In this document: piece after piece, positions 21,603 to 31,936 of the stretch
How the letters are laid out: every line of letters starts with the position of its first letter
How positions within the stretch are numbered: position 1 is the stretch's first letter
From: Poecilobothrus nobilitatus
Lineage: Eukaryota; Arthropoda; Insecta; Diptera; Dolichopodidae
DNA: 64,000 nucleotides
Assembly: GCA_947095535.1 (NCBI GenBank)
Contig: OX352772.1
Location: 215,316,222-215,380,221 of the forward strand
Direction of reading: 5' to 3'
The notes under the pieces: model-generated
Database searches by the model: none
What the model saw: only the letters and a program-made list of their open reading frames with translations
What the model was told of the DNA's origin: nothing
Translations under genes and position numbers: made by a program

Positions 21603-23335
21603 TCAATTTTCTTTGCTTATTATTTGTAAGGAAATATGATGTCTTTTATATGATGGAAAAGGTTCTTCTGTTGCAAAAATTTCTTTTCCTTGTTTTATGA
21701 TGATCTGATTTCTGAAAACATTAATTGGAGCTTCGCAGTGTGGTATTAATTCCGTGCTGTCCTCCTCCGCACTATGAGCTGTATCCGTTGAAGAGGATGT
21801 TAAAACATTTGCTTCCAATTGTAATCTTGAAAGTGCGTCGGCTACTTTGTTAGTGCATCCTGGCTTAAAAATTAATTCGTAATTGAACTCCTCTATTCTA
21901 GCTTTCCATCTTTTTAACTTTGCATTGTTGTTTCTGTTGCTTAAGCTGAACGTTAACGGCTGATGGTCAGTTAGTATTTTCACTTTTTTGCACCGTACAG
22001 GTAATTCCTAAGATTGTCCAAAGTCCATACTATCGCCAACATTTCCTTTTCATTCGTTGCGTAGTTTTCTTCCGTGTTGTTCAGTGATCTGGATATATAA
22101 GCTATTGGGCGATCTTTGCCGATTTCACCCTGTGAAAGCACAGCTCCTATTGCTTGATTTGACGCGTCAGTTGTAAGAATAAATGGTTTCTCAAAATTTG
22201 GAAAAATCAAAATTTCTGAGGAAGATAATAATTTTTTTAGAGAGTTGAAAGATTCTAATTCCTCTTGGTTTAACCTTATTTTAATTCTTTTCGACTGATT
22301 TGCTTTTATTAGACCATTTTCTTCTCTTGTAAGGTTTGTGAGTGGCTTTGCGATCTTAGCGAAGTCTTTAATAAAGCGCCTGTAATATGAAGCGAGACCT
22401 AAGAAACCTTTTAAGTCTTTCAAATTTTGTGGAGGTTTGATATTTTTAATTGCCAATATTTTCCTGGGATCAGGTTTTATTCCTTTGCTAGTTATTACAT
22501 ATCCCAAAAACTCCGTTTCATCATTTAGAAATTCTGTTTTATCTAAATTAACCTTGAGTTTAGCCTCCTCTAATTTTGCAAATATCTTTTCAATATTTTT
22601 AAGGTGCTCTTCTTTTGTTTCTCCTCCAAAAATTATAACATCATCGATGTACACATAGCATATTTTGCCAATGTATTCTTTTAGTACATCATCGACCATG
22701 CGTTGAAAAATGGCCGGTGCATTTTTCAGGCCGAATGGTAACCTGGTGAACTCGTATTTACCATTCATTGTCGAAAGTGCCGTTTTTGGTATGTCAGCTT
22801 CTCTCATTTTTATCTGATGAAACCCTGATGTTAAATCAATCGTTGTGAAATATTTTGAATTTCCAAGATTTGATGTGGTGTTGGATATATCCGGAATTGG
22901 ATACGTATCAGCTGTTGTTACCGCATTTAATTTTTTAAAATCGATCACCCTTCTGTATTTTCTTATACCGGAAGCGTCCATTTTTTTATCGACAATCCAG
23001 ACCGGTTAATTATTAGGACTCTTTGACGGTCTTATGATTCCATCCTCCAAAAGTTTGTTGATCTGTTTTTCTACCGCGGACCGCATATTTGCTGGATACG
23101 GATATGATTTGGTGTAGATTGGTTCATCTGTTATGGTTTTTATTTCGGCTTGAACGCTTGTATCAGCAATTTCCTGGTTGTTTAGTGGACCGAAAATTTT
23201 GTGAAATTTTTCAACTAAATTTTTTAATTTTTTCTTTATTTCTTCGTCTAAATATTCATCTCTTATTTCGATCGCGTTGACTTGTATTGATTTTTTTTCT
23301 TTAAGAGGGATTTTTATGTTTGGTGCGATTTTCAA
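21603..23335 (-). pseudogene. pol: Errantivirus pol, reverse transcriptase and RNase H
   Basis: Gypsy-type RT: 'RRVIDFKKLNAVT', 'FTTIDLTSGFHQIKM' (motif A aspartate), 'TRLPFGLKNAPAIFQR' (motif B), 'CYVYIDDVIIFG' (YIDD catalytic box), then 'ILTTDASNQAIGAVLSQG' and 'NEKEMLAIVWTLDNLR' of the RNase H-type domain. Lesions: an in-frame TAA at 23,006-23,008 just before 'PVWIVDKK', a one-base shift in an A-run at about 21,983, and an in-frame TGA at 21,603-21,605. The catalytic residues are intact and the frame is not. Confidence 0.88.
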
Positions 23336-23823
23336 AATATTATTTTTTCGATCAATTACAGCTTCTAATTTTTTAAGCGTGTCATCTCCTATGATTCCAT
23401 CGAATGACTGTAGTCCAGGAAGAATAAAAAAATCAATTAAAGAATCATTTCCAATACTTGCAAAAAATTTTCCGGTTATTTTTTCTGTAATAATGACGTC
23501 ACCTCCTGCTGATCGAATTTTGAAAGCATTGATTGTTGGTTTGGTATTAGTTGCTATATCGGATTTTATAAAATTTTTATTCGCTCCCGTATCTATGAGA
23601 AATTTTAGAATATCTCCATTTCTGGTTTTATACTCTAGGTATGGTACGCTAGAGAGGCTTCCATCATAAAATTTAATTCGTCAGTTGTTTCCTCTTGTAT
23701 TCCTCCGTTATCATAATCTTCGCAATTCTCATCCATATATTCCTCATATGCTTCATCGTAGTTATATGATTCCAATTGGAATAACCTCTGTTGTTTGTGA
23801 GAGTAAATGTCTGAATCGTTATC
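23336..23823 (-). pseudogene. pol: Errantivirus pol, protease region
   Basis: Between gag and RT. The active-site motif 'FLIDTGANKNFI' of a retroviral aspartic protease is readable near 23,590, preceded by 'VPYLEYKTRNGD'. One frame change lies near 23,650 and another near 23,425, after which the frame continues into the RT segment. The protease would cleave the Gag and Gag-Pol precursors. Confidence 0.7.
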
Positions 23824-24846
23824 TCATTTTTTTGCTATATTTTCTTGAGTAATTGGGCGATTAATATAGTTCACTTGCTTGCTTTGTATCGATTTGTCAA
23901 CTTCCATCGGTGTTGGTGGTTTGAGTTGTGTTGGTCGTTGCGGTGGTGAACTGTATCTTAGAGCGTTATGTACTAAATTTTTCTGTTGCGGTGTTATGTT
24001 ATTCACTGGTCTGCGTGGGTATGAAAGTGGTCTTGACATCTGATTTATAGGTGCAGTTACTGAGTTATTGTAGCTTCTATTATGTATTGCGAAATTTCTG
24101 AAATTTAAATTTTGTATTTCCAAACATGTGGTGTATGCCTCTGGTAACGTCTGAGGTCTCTGTATTATAAGCATTTTCGATATTTCTCCGTGTAGTCCTC
24201 TAATGAAAACATCTAACGCTTTATTCCTGCATGATTCTATTAGTGCTTTTATTGTCTCGTTACTGTGATCCTATGTTTTGATTTTGTTGACTATCAATGA
24301 AACCTGGTGGTTTATTGTGGCGTAAAACTCGTCTTTTGTCATCCTTTTTTGTGTCAAACTGCTTAATTGATGTTCCAGCGTCCTTAAATCCCTTTTGTCT
24401 GCATAATGGCGAGATAGTACCTTTTTGATCGTTGCCCAGTCATCATCGAAAACATTATACGAAATTAGGGCTGCATCTGCGTTTCCCCTAATTTTTTGCC
24501 TAATACTTTGTAGTATTGCTCTATATATAGGCTTTGACTGCACAACTTTGTAATCCTCTAATATTGATTCCACACTATGGACCCATGAAATGTATTGTGT
24601 GGGATTTTCGTCAAATGTTTGCAGCTCCTTTACACAATCTGGTAATTTACTGATGGATTTGAGATCGTCTTCCGTTTTCGGTGTTGTTAGTACTGTCGAG
24701 TTTGCACTTTGTGCAGACTGTTGGTTTCGGATGGTATTTTCCAAATCTTCTAGCCTTCTTTGTAGAGCTCTTGTTATTTCTATTTGTGCGTTGACCGCTC
24801 CATTTACGTTACTAACGGCAACCGCAATGTCTTCTACTTTAGTCAT
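23824..24846 (-). pseudogene. gag: Errantivirus gag with one nonsense codon
   Basis: Begins MTKVEDIAVAVSNVNGAVN at 24,846. Contains the capsid region 'LPDCVKELQTFDENPTQYISW' and 'VLSRHYADKRDLRTLEHQL', typical of 17.6/gypsy-type Gag. A single in-frame TAG at 24,271-24,273 interrupts it and the same frame continues (24,270-23,824) into a P/R/N-rich C-terminus. It would be about 340 residues, a usual length. No CCHC knuckle is present, which is normal for errantiviruses. Confidence 0.82.
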
Positions 24847-24867
24847 TTTAAATATTTTTTGTGGATT

Positions 24868-25350
24868 TTCTTATAAATTTTATAATTTAAGTTTTTATTT
24901 TATAAATTTTGTATTTTTTATATTAAGGTTATGGTATTTTTGATTTTATAAAAATTTTTAGAAAACCTTATTTTTGATAAAAAAAGATATTTTTTTTTTT
25001 TTTTATATTTAAAAAAAAAATTTTATTTATAGTTTTTATAAATTTTATTCTTATATTTAATTTAATTTTATCTCCTTTTTTTTCGGAGTCTTATTTTTAG
25101 TTAATAAAGTAGATTTTTCTTATAAATTTTATATTTTAAGCTTTTATTTTATATTTATAAATTTTATATTAAGGTTATAATATTTTTGATTCTAAAAAAT
25201 TTTTGTTTTAGAAAATCTTATATTTGATAAAAAAGGTCTTTTTGTAAAAAATTTTATTTATAGTTCTTATAGATTTTATTTTTTTATTTTTTTTTTTTTT
25301 ATTTCCCTTTTTGTCGGACTTTTATTTTGAATTAATAAAGTAGATTCTAC
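24868..25350. repeat. Tandem repeat in the errantivirus leader, about 230 bp period
   Basis: Two imperfect copies of a T-rich unit, each ending '..TTAATAAAGTAGATT' (at about 25,100 and 25,332) and containing 'TATTAAGGTTAT(G/A)(G/A)TATTTTTGATT'. Non-coding leader between 5' LTR and gag. Confidence 0.65.
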
Positions 25351-25822
25351 TTACAGTAATAATGTTGAGGCCTTTATCATGGTTAGAAAGGGTAGCCTTG
25401 GTTTTTACCCAGAAGAACTAAATTCTGTTTTTTTGAGTCTTGAATAACCTTGTTTTGTTGTGCCGGTGGATGTGCTGTATTTCTCCCGTTTGAACGTATG
25501 TGTTATTGGTTTTTTACAAACGTCCTACTAATGGTACACCTACAATCACTGTTGTCACTCGGTTATACTTAAAGAAGATTCTTAATTTTTATTAATAAAA
25601 CGTTCACTTTTTTAGTAAATTAGATAATTTTTACTATTTTTTCTAATTTTCACAAAAATGTTCAGTTTTTTTTTTTTGATAAATTATATTAAGTTTTTTT
25701 TTTTTATTTTTATTAATAAAACGTTCACTTTTTTAGTAAATTAGATAATTTTTACTATTTTTTCTAATTTTCACAAAAATGTTCAGTGTTTTTTTTTTAT
25801 AAATTATATTAAGTTTGTTCTC
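25351..25822. repeat. Leader sequence with a 120-bp duplication
   Basis: The stretch 'TTTTATTAATAAAACGTTCACTTTTTTAGTAAATTAG' to 'AAAAATGTTCAGT' occurs at about 25,587-25,690 and again at about 25,707-25,805. The rest of this leader shows no open frame of note. Confidence 0.65.
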
Positions 25823-28323
25823 TTTTTATACCCTACACCTAAAGTATAGGGTATATTAACTTTGGTATGGTGTTTGTAACCACCAAAAGGAAGCGAGTTA
25901 GGTATAGACATGTATATATATTCTGAATCAGGATCACCGCCGGAGTCGATTTAGCGATGTCCGTCCGTCCGTCCGTCCGTCCGTACGCACGATAACTCAA
26001 AAAATAATGATGCTATCTTGATGAAATTTATATAGTAGGTTACTAATTACGAAAGAAAGGCTAAGTTCGAATCTGGACAAAATCCGTCCATGGGTTCGGA
26101 TTCTGGAAGCTTCCGAATGATTCCGGCTTTTGGAGATAATCTCCGCAAACGAGATTATCTCCAAAAGCAACAAAGATAGGACCTTCAAATTTTGTACAGT
26201 GATGTTTCTTCCCGTTCGATTTATGTCTCTGAAATTTAAGAGGATTTGGTCCATGGCTTTGGGTTTTGGAAGCTTCCGAACGAGCACCAGAGCAAATGAG
26301 ATTATTTCCAAAACCAATAAAGATAGAACCTTTAAATTTTGTACAATGATATTCCTTCCCGTTCGATTTATGTCTCTGAAATTTAAGAGGATTTGGTCCA
26401 TGGGTTTTGGATTTGGAAGCTTCCGAACGAGCCCCAGAGCAAATGAGATTATCTCCAAAACCAATAAAGATATAACCTTTACTTTTGGCAGAATGGTGTT
26501 CTTTCATGTATGATTTAGGCCTCTGAAATTTAGGAGAATTTGGTCCATGGGTTTGGATTTGGAAGCTTCCGAACGAGCACCAGAGCAAATGAGATTATCT
26601 CCAAAACCAACAAAGATATAACCTTTAAATTTGGCAGGGTGGTGTTCTTTCATGTTTTATTTAAGTCTCTGAAATGTGAGAAGATTTGGTCCATGGGTTC
26701 GGGTTTTGGAAACTTCCGAACGAGCCCCAGAGCAAACGAGATTATCTCCAAAACCAATAAAAATAGAACCTTTAAATTTTTTATAATGATATTTCTTCCA
26801 GTTTGATTTATGTCTCTAAAATTTAAGAGGATGTGGTTCACGGGTTTGGATTTTGGAAGCTTCCCAACGAGCCCCAGAGCAAATGAGATTATCTCCAAAA
26901 ACAACAAATATATATAACCTTTAAATTTGGCCGAATGGTGTTTTTTCATGTTTGATTTAAGTCTCTGAAATTTGAGAGGATTTGGCCATGGGTTTAAATT
27001 TGAAAGAATTTGAACCGTGGATTCGAATTTTGGAAGCTTCCGAACGAGCCGCAGAGCAAATGAGATTATATCCAATACGAACAAAGGTAGAACCTTTGAA
27101 TTTGGTACAATGGTGTTCTTTCGTGTTTGATTTATGTCTCTGAAATTTAAGAGGATTTGGTCCATGGGTTTGGTTTTGGAAGCTTCCGAACGAGCACCAG
27201 AGCAAATGAGATTATCTCCAAAACCAACAAAGATATAACCTTTAAATTTGGCAGGGTGGTGTTCTTTCATGTTTTATTTAAGTCTCTGAAATGTGAGAAG
27301 ATTTGGTCCATGGGTTCGGGTTTTGGAAACTTCCGAAAGAGCCCCAGAGCAAACGAGATTATCTCCAAAACCAATAAAGATAGAACCTTTAAATTTTTTA
27401 TAATGATGTTTCTTCCAGTTTTATTTATGTCTCTAAAATTTAAGAGGATGTGGTCCATGGGTTTGGATTTTGGAAGCTTCCGAACGAGCCCCAGAGCAAA
27501 TGAGATTATCTCCAAAAACAACAAATATATAACCTTTACTTTTGGCATAATGGTGTTCTTTCATGTATGATTTAGGCCTCTGAAATTTGAGAGGATTTGG
27601 TCCTTGGGTTCGGATTTTGAAAGCTTCCGAACGAGCCTCAGAGCAAATGATATTATCTCCAAATGCAACAAAGATATAACCTTTAAATTAGGCAGAATGG
27701 TGTTCCTTCATGTTTGATTTATGTTTCTGAAATTTGTGAGGATTTGGTCCATGGGTTCAAATCTTGGAAGCTTCCGGACGAGCCCCAGAGCAAACGAGTA
27801 TATCTCCACAACCAACAAAGATAGAACTTTTATTTTTAGTACAAAGGTGTTCTGTTATGTTTCCTTTTCTGCAAAATTGGAAACTGACATTTGAAAGAAT
27901 TTGAAACATGGGTTCGTATTTTGGAAACTTCCGGACGAGCACAAGAGCAACGAGCATATCTCCAAAACCAACAAAAGTAGAACCTTTAAATTTAATAGAA
28001 TGGTGTTCTGGCAAGTTTTCTTTATGTTCCTGAGATGGATTCGATGAATTGGAGTGGCAATTCGGGTAGCTGACACAAACATCCCAAGGACTACCAATCT
28101 CCGAAAATAATTAAGATAGAAACTTAAAATTTTATACAAGGGTGTCAAGCATATCCCAAGCGGATGCCTCTTTTACGTTCTTGAAATTCGAGTTGAATAA
28201 GACAGAAAAGGGAAGAAGTTCAAGCAGCTGCCAAAAACACTTATGGATTGTTAATTTAATTCGAATTATTCAGGTGTAGGGTATTAATAAGTCGGTTGCA
28301 TCGACTTACTGTTACATTTACTT
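25823..28323 (-). mobile_element. Helentron-like/mini-me-type element, copy E, in the errantivirus leader
   Basis: About 2.5 kb with the same two ends as copy D: 'AAGTAAATGTAACAGTAAGTCGATGCAACCGACTT' at the 28,323 side, and the TATACCCTACACC...TAGGGTATA hairpin at 25,827-25,855. There are roughly 13 central 147-bp units (about 26,150-27,960), the largest array in the window, followed by (GTCC)n at 25,960-25,984. It has the same orientation as copy D relative to the host element. Repetitive open frames on both strands in this interval are a by-product of the 147-bp period. Confidence 0.75.
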
Positions 28324-28362
28324 TTTTTTTTTTATTTTAACCGATTTTTTCCGACACTGAAA

Positions 28363-28380
28363 TATACTGCTCGGGCGCCA
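28363..28380 (-). promoter_or_regulatory. Primer binding site of the errantivirus
   Basis: TGGCGCCCGAGCAGTATA on the minus strand, starting right at the inner LTR edge. The first bases match the complement of an animal tRNA-Lys 3' end (TGGCGCCCGAACAG..) with one difference. The tRNA assignment is an inference. Confidence 0.75.
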
Positions 28381-28686
28381 GTTATAATAAAATAATTTAT
28401 AATCTTTTAAAAAATAATTTTATTACTGTTACAATAAGGTTTCTTGCTTAAGACTCATTTTACATTTTAATTTCCAAAGTTTTTATAATAAAATTATGTT
28501 AACATTAACAATAAAAAATATTAACCTAATTATGTGAAAACATTCTAATTTTAATTAAAACCGGATGCGCGTGCAATAATTGAATTTGGTGTGAACCAAA
28601 TTAAATTTATATTCCCAAATTGCGATTTTGCTGATTTAGCAGATTAGCTGTTATGTTATATTGCCTGTTGTACTGTTATGTTAACT
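28381..28686 (-). repeat. 5' LTR of the errantivirus
   Basis: About 306 bp, matching 17,170-17,469. The outer end carries an extra '...TATTGCCTGTTGTACTGTTATGTTAACT', a near-duplication of the terminal 'CTGTTATGTTA'. The TATA target duplication follows at 28,687-28,690. Confidence 0.88.
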
Positions 28687-28946
28687 TATATAAAAGAAAA
28701 CATTTAAAACGAGAAAAAAAAAAACAATATAGTGAATTGTGATTGTGATTCATTTTTATCTTCTTTTTTTTCAAATTTAATTTACATTCATGAATTTGAA
28801 CCCAGAGTTTAAATGTAAAAGAATAAAATAAGATAATAAAAGAGAAGTTTAGTTATTCAATATTAAAATATTGCAAACACGATTAGAAATTTACGTGCGC
28901 GTTCGGTACGGTTGAAGTTAATTACTGGATCCACACAACATCAAAC

Positions 28947-30060
28947 ATGGAAAAATTAATTAGGGAACAGCTCGTTGATAAAACCATATTGGAAATGACC
29001 ATGAAGGATTTTTTAGCAGATAGCAGCGACAGCAAACAAAAGGAGTGTTACACGCAAATTCTGAAAGACATTCAGGATAAATGGGCTGAAATTAAAGCTC
29101 GTCGCCGGAAAATGTTGGTTGCATCATATACGGAGAAAGATTTTGAAGAAGCTAAGTATTCTTATTTTGAATATATTTTCTAGTATTAGGCAACTATATT
29201 ATGCAAATTATGGTTTGATATAAAGTGAAATGAATGGAAAATTTTCCGACGTTAATGAAGGTTGTGAACCAGCGTCGGTCACAATACGGGAGGCTCCCAC
29301 TTCTACAGCAATACAACTCCCAAAAATTACGTTAGAGAAATTTCACGGGGATTATCGAAAATGGCCGTCATTTCATGATTTGTTTAGGACATTAGTCCAT
29401 GAAAATGCTGGGCTTGCGCCTGTACAAAAATTGCAATACCTGAAAATGCATCTTATTGGAGAACCTGAACATTTACTTAGGCAGTTCCAGATAACCGATT
29501 TAAACTACCAAAGTGCGTGGCAACTTTTAAAAGATAGGTATAACAATAAAAGAATTCTAGTAGGGAGACAATTAAAGGTTTTTTTTACTCAACCTTCTTT
29601 TGTACATGAATCAGCTCAGGGCATTAAAAACTTGTTGGACACTAACCACAGAGTGTCTACAAGCTCTAGAAAATTTAAATATAGAGATAACTAATTGAAA
29701 TCCAGTTATCATTTACAGTATTGTGCAAAAGTTACCACCGGAAACTCATCAGTTATGGGAACAGAGTATTAGTAACATCACAGGGTTACCCACCTGGAGA
29801 CAGCTGCGCAGCTTTTTAGAGGCGAGATTTCGTACTTTGGAAGCCATAGCTTACAAATCCTACTCATGTAGTAATGATAAAAGAACTAATCCCCCCAACA
29901 ATTCAAACAAATTCCAAACAAATGTCAGAAATTTTCATGTAGAATCAAAATCAGTTTGTGTTATTTGTGCTGGATCACACAAGATTAAACAGTGTCATAA
30001 ATTTAGCATTTTGAATCCGAGTAAAAGTTTCGAAATGGCGAAAAAACGGATTATATAAAC
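28947..30060 (+). pseudogene. gag: BEL/Pao retrotransposon gag, frameshifted
   Basis: Three frames in series. 28,947-29,183 is an N-terminal helical region. 29,230-29,694 has 'LPKITLEKFHGDYRKWPSF', 'LQYLKMHLIGEPEHLL' and 'AWQLLKDRYNNKR', the DUF1759-type BEL/Pao Gag signature. After a shift near 29,645 and a stop near 29,694, 29,723-30,058 has 'QKLPPETHQLWE' and a zinc knuckle 'CVICAGSHKIKQCHKF'. The start at 28,947 is preceded by a leader beginning at the errantivirus target duplication. The 5' LTR and leader are likely on the other side of the errantivirus, near 16.5-17.1 kb. Confidence 0.8.
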
Positions 30061-30194
30061 GAATTATAGAAACTCATCCTGGCTCAGATGGTTTGGTACG
30101 AGAAGTTACTTTGCAAACTAAGTCTGGTATACTAAAACGTCCGATTACTAAAATATGCCTATTACCAATACAACAGGAATGTCAAAACTCATAA
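30050..30194 (+). pseudogene. pol: BEL/Pao pol C-terminal tail joined to gag
   Basis: Directly after the gag zinc knuckle, in a shifted frame, the sequence reads 'IIETHPGSDGLVREVT' and 'ILKRPITKICLLP', the conserved last residues of BEL/Pao Pol (the DUF5641-type tail following integrase). Protease, RT, RNase H and integrase are absent. A single internal deletion fused the end of gag to the end of pol, giving a non-autonomous derivative. Confidence 0.75.
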
Positions 30195-30210
30195 CATATC
30201 TAAATAAAAC

Positions 30211-31259
30211 AAGTAAAAATAACAGTAAGTCGATGCAACCGACTTATTTATACCCTACACCTAAAACATTCAAATTAAATTAAAAATCCATAAGTTATTT
30301 TAGTTAGGTATTTAATACAAACTAAAAAAAATAAATGCTGTTACAACCTTTGTACAAAATTTCAGGTTTCTATCCATATTAAATTCGAAAATATGATTGT
30401 TAGGTCTAGGTCTTGGGAAGTGTATGAAGGCACGCGGACCACCACTCAAATTTTAGAGACATCAACAGGGTAGAATATTCTTATATCAAATTTCAAGTTT
30501 ATATATTTATTAATTTCGAAGATATGCTTGTTTGGTCTTAGGAGTTGTGAGGCAGATACCCGAACAACCATTCTAATTCATCTTAAATTTTGGACAAATC
30601 AGCGATTCAGGAAACAACACCCTTGTACCAAATTTGAAGTTTCTGTCTTTATTAATTTCGAAGATATGCTTGTTCGGTTTTGGGAGTTGTATGGGAGGAA
30701 CCCGAACGACCACTCCAATTTATCTCAAATTTTAGGCAAATCAGGGATTTAGGAAACAGCACCCTCGTATCAAATTTGAAGTTCCTATCTTTATTAATTT
30801 CGAAGATATGCATGTTCGGTTTTGGGAGTTGTATGGGAGGTACCCGAACAACCACTCCACTTCATCTCAAATTTTGGGGATATCAGGGATTCAGAAAAAC
30901 ACACCCTCGTACAAAATTTTAAGTTTCTATCTTTATTAATTTCGAAAATATGCGTATTAGGTTTTGGAAGTTGTATGGGAGGTACTCGAACGCATGGTCC
31001 GATTTCGCCCATTTACAATCCCCGCCTTACCTTAGTCATTGTTAACCTACAGTATAAATTTCATCAAGATAGCATCAATATTTTTTGAGTTATCGTGCGT
31101 ACGGACGGACGGACGGAGGGACATCGCTAAATCGACTCCGGCGGTGATCCTGATTCAGAATATATATACATGTCTATACCTAACTCGCTTCCTTTTGGTG
31201 GTTACAAACACCATACCAAAGTTAATATACCCTATACTTAATGTGTAGGGTATAAAAAA
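30211..31259 (+). mobile_element. Helentron-like/mini-me-type element, copy F, with 144-bp repeats
   Basis: Same 5' end ('AAGTAAAAATAACAGTAAGTCGATGCAACCGACTT..TATACCCTACACC') and same 3' end (GGAC microsatellite, 'GATCCTGATTCAGAATATATATACATG', hairpin ending GTGTAGGGTATA) as copies D and E. The central array is a different sequence: five units with 'TTCGAAGATATGC' at about 30,388, 30,518, 30,657, 30,801 and 30,945, spaced 130-144 bp. It is complete, about 1.05 kb, and lies just after the BEL pol stop. Confidence 0.75.
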
Positions 31260-31936
31260 GTAAAATGTAATACTGGAAGAAAAATAAAAACGAATAGAAA
31301 AAAAAGAGAACAAAAAATGTTACTTTGATTGTTTTTAAATATTTTTAAAATCTATTTCTTATGTATATGTACAGATCTGATATTTACCCACATAATAGAT
31401 AGAAAAAAAGAACTATTAAAATGTTATGATTTTAAAAGAAAGAAACATACGTTTGATATTTCCGTACATAACAGATAAAAAAAAAATACTAAAATGTTAT
31501 GTTATGAAAAGAAAGAAAAACAAGGCAGTGTATGAATCAAAGTTTGTAAAGGGTCGCATTTTAAGCGGAAATAAAGAACATTATAAAATTGCAATATTTT
31601 TATTTAAATTTTGAATTTAGCTATGCAACGTTTTCTTAATTTTTTAAAAATTTTGCCGCATTATGCGACAAATAAAAGCTGGAGGCAACAAACGCATAAC
31701 TATAAACTTATATTTTTAAATTTTGCCTCCAGCTTTTATATTAATTTCACAGAACTTATATATACTTATATTTATATATATATTTGACATATTGAAATAA
31801 ACTTTTTCAAAGAAATCTCGATTGTAACAATATAGTTTAGAAAATTACAGAAAAATTTGCTATTAAAAATTTATTTTCTACTTTTTAGTTCAAAAAAGCT
31901 GTTTTTTTAAAAATTTTTTTAATTTATTTTATTCTT
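31260..31936. other. No gene; short repeats and a stem-loop
   Basis: Contains two similar ~75-bp stretches ('GATATTT.CC..ACATAA.AGATA...TAAAATGTTATG', about 31,378-31,510) and an inverted pair AAAGCTGGAGGCAA / TTGCCTCCAGCTTT (31,676-31,736). The same motif occurs once at about 15,178-15,195, at the 5' truncation point of the RT fragment. The open frame at 31,426 is low-complexity and unsupported. Confidence 0.5.

Larger units (their letters stand above)
17170..28686 (-). mobile_element. Errantivirus (gypsy-type LTR retrovirus-like element), degenerate
   Basis: Complete-length insertion read on the minus strand: 5' LTR (28,381-28,686), PBS, long leader, gag, pol (protease, RT, RNase H, integrase), env, PPT, 3' LTR (17,170-17,469), flanked by TATA. 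About 4.4 kb of the 11.5 kb is two later insertions (18,196-20,075 and about 25,823-28,323). Every coding region is broken by stops, frameshifts or deletion. The LTRs differ by a few substitutions and several indels, so the element is not very recent. Being an old virus-like copy, it is only described here. Confidence 0.9.

Noticed and set aside
25997..28148. Many overlapping 80-200 codon frames on both strands
   Set aside because: Same 147-bp array effect inside Helentron-like copy E; not genes.
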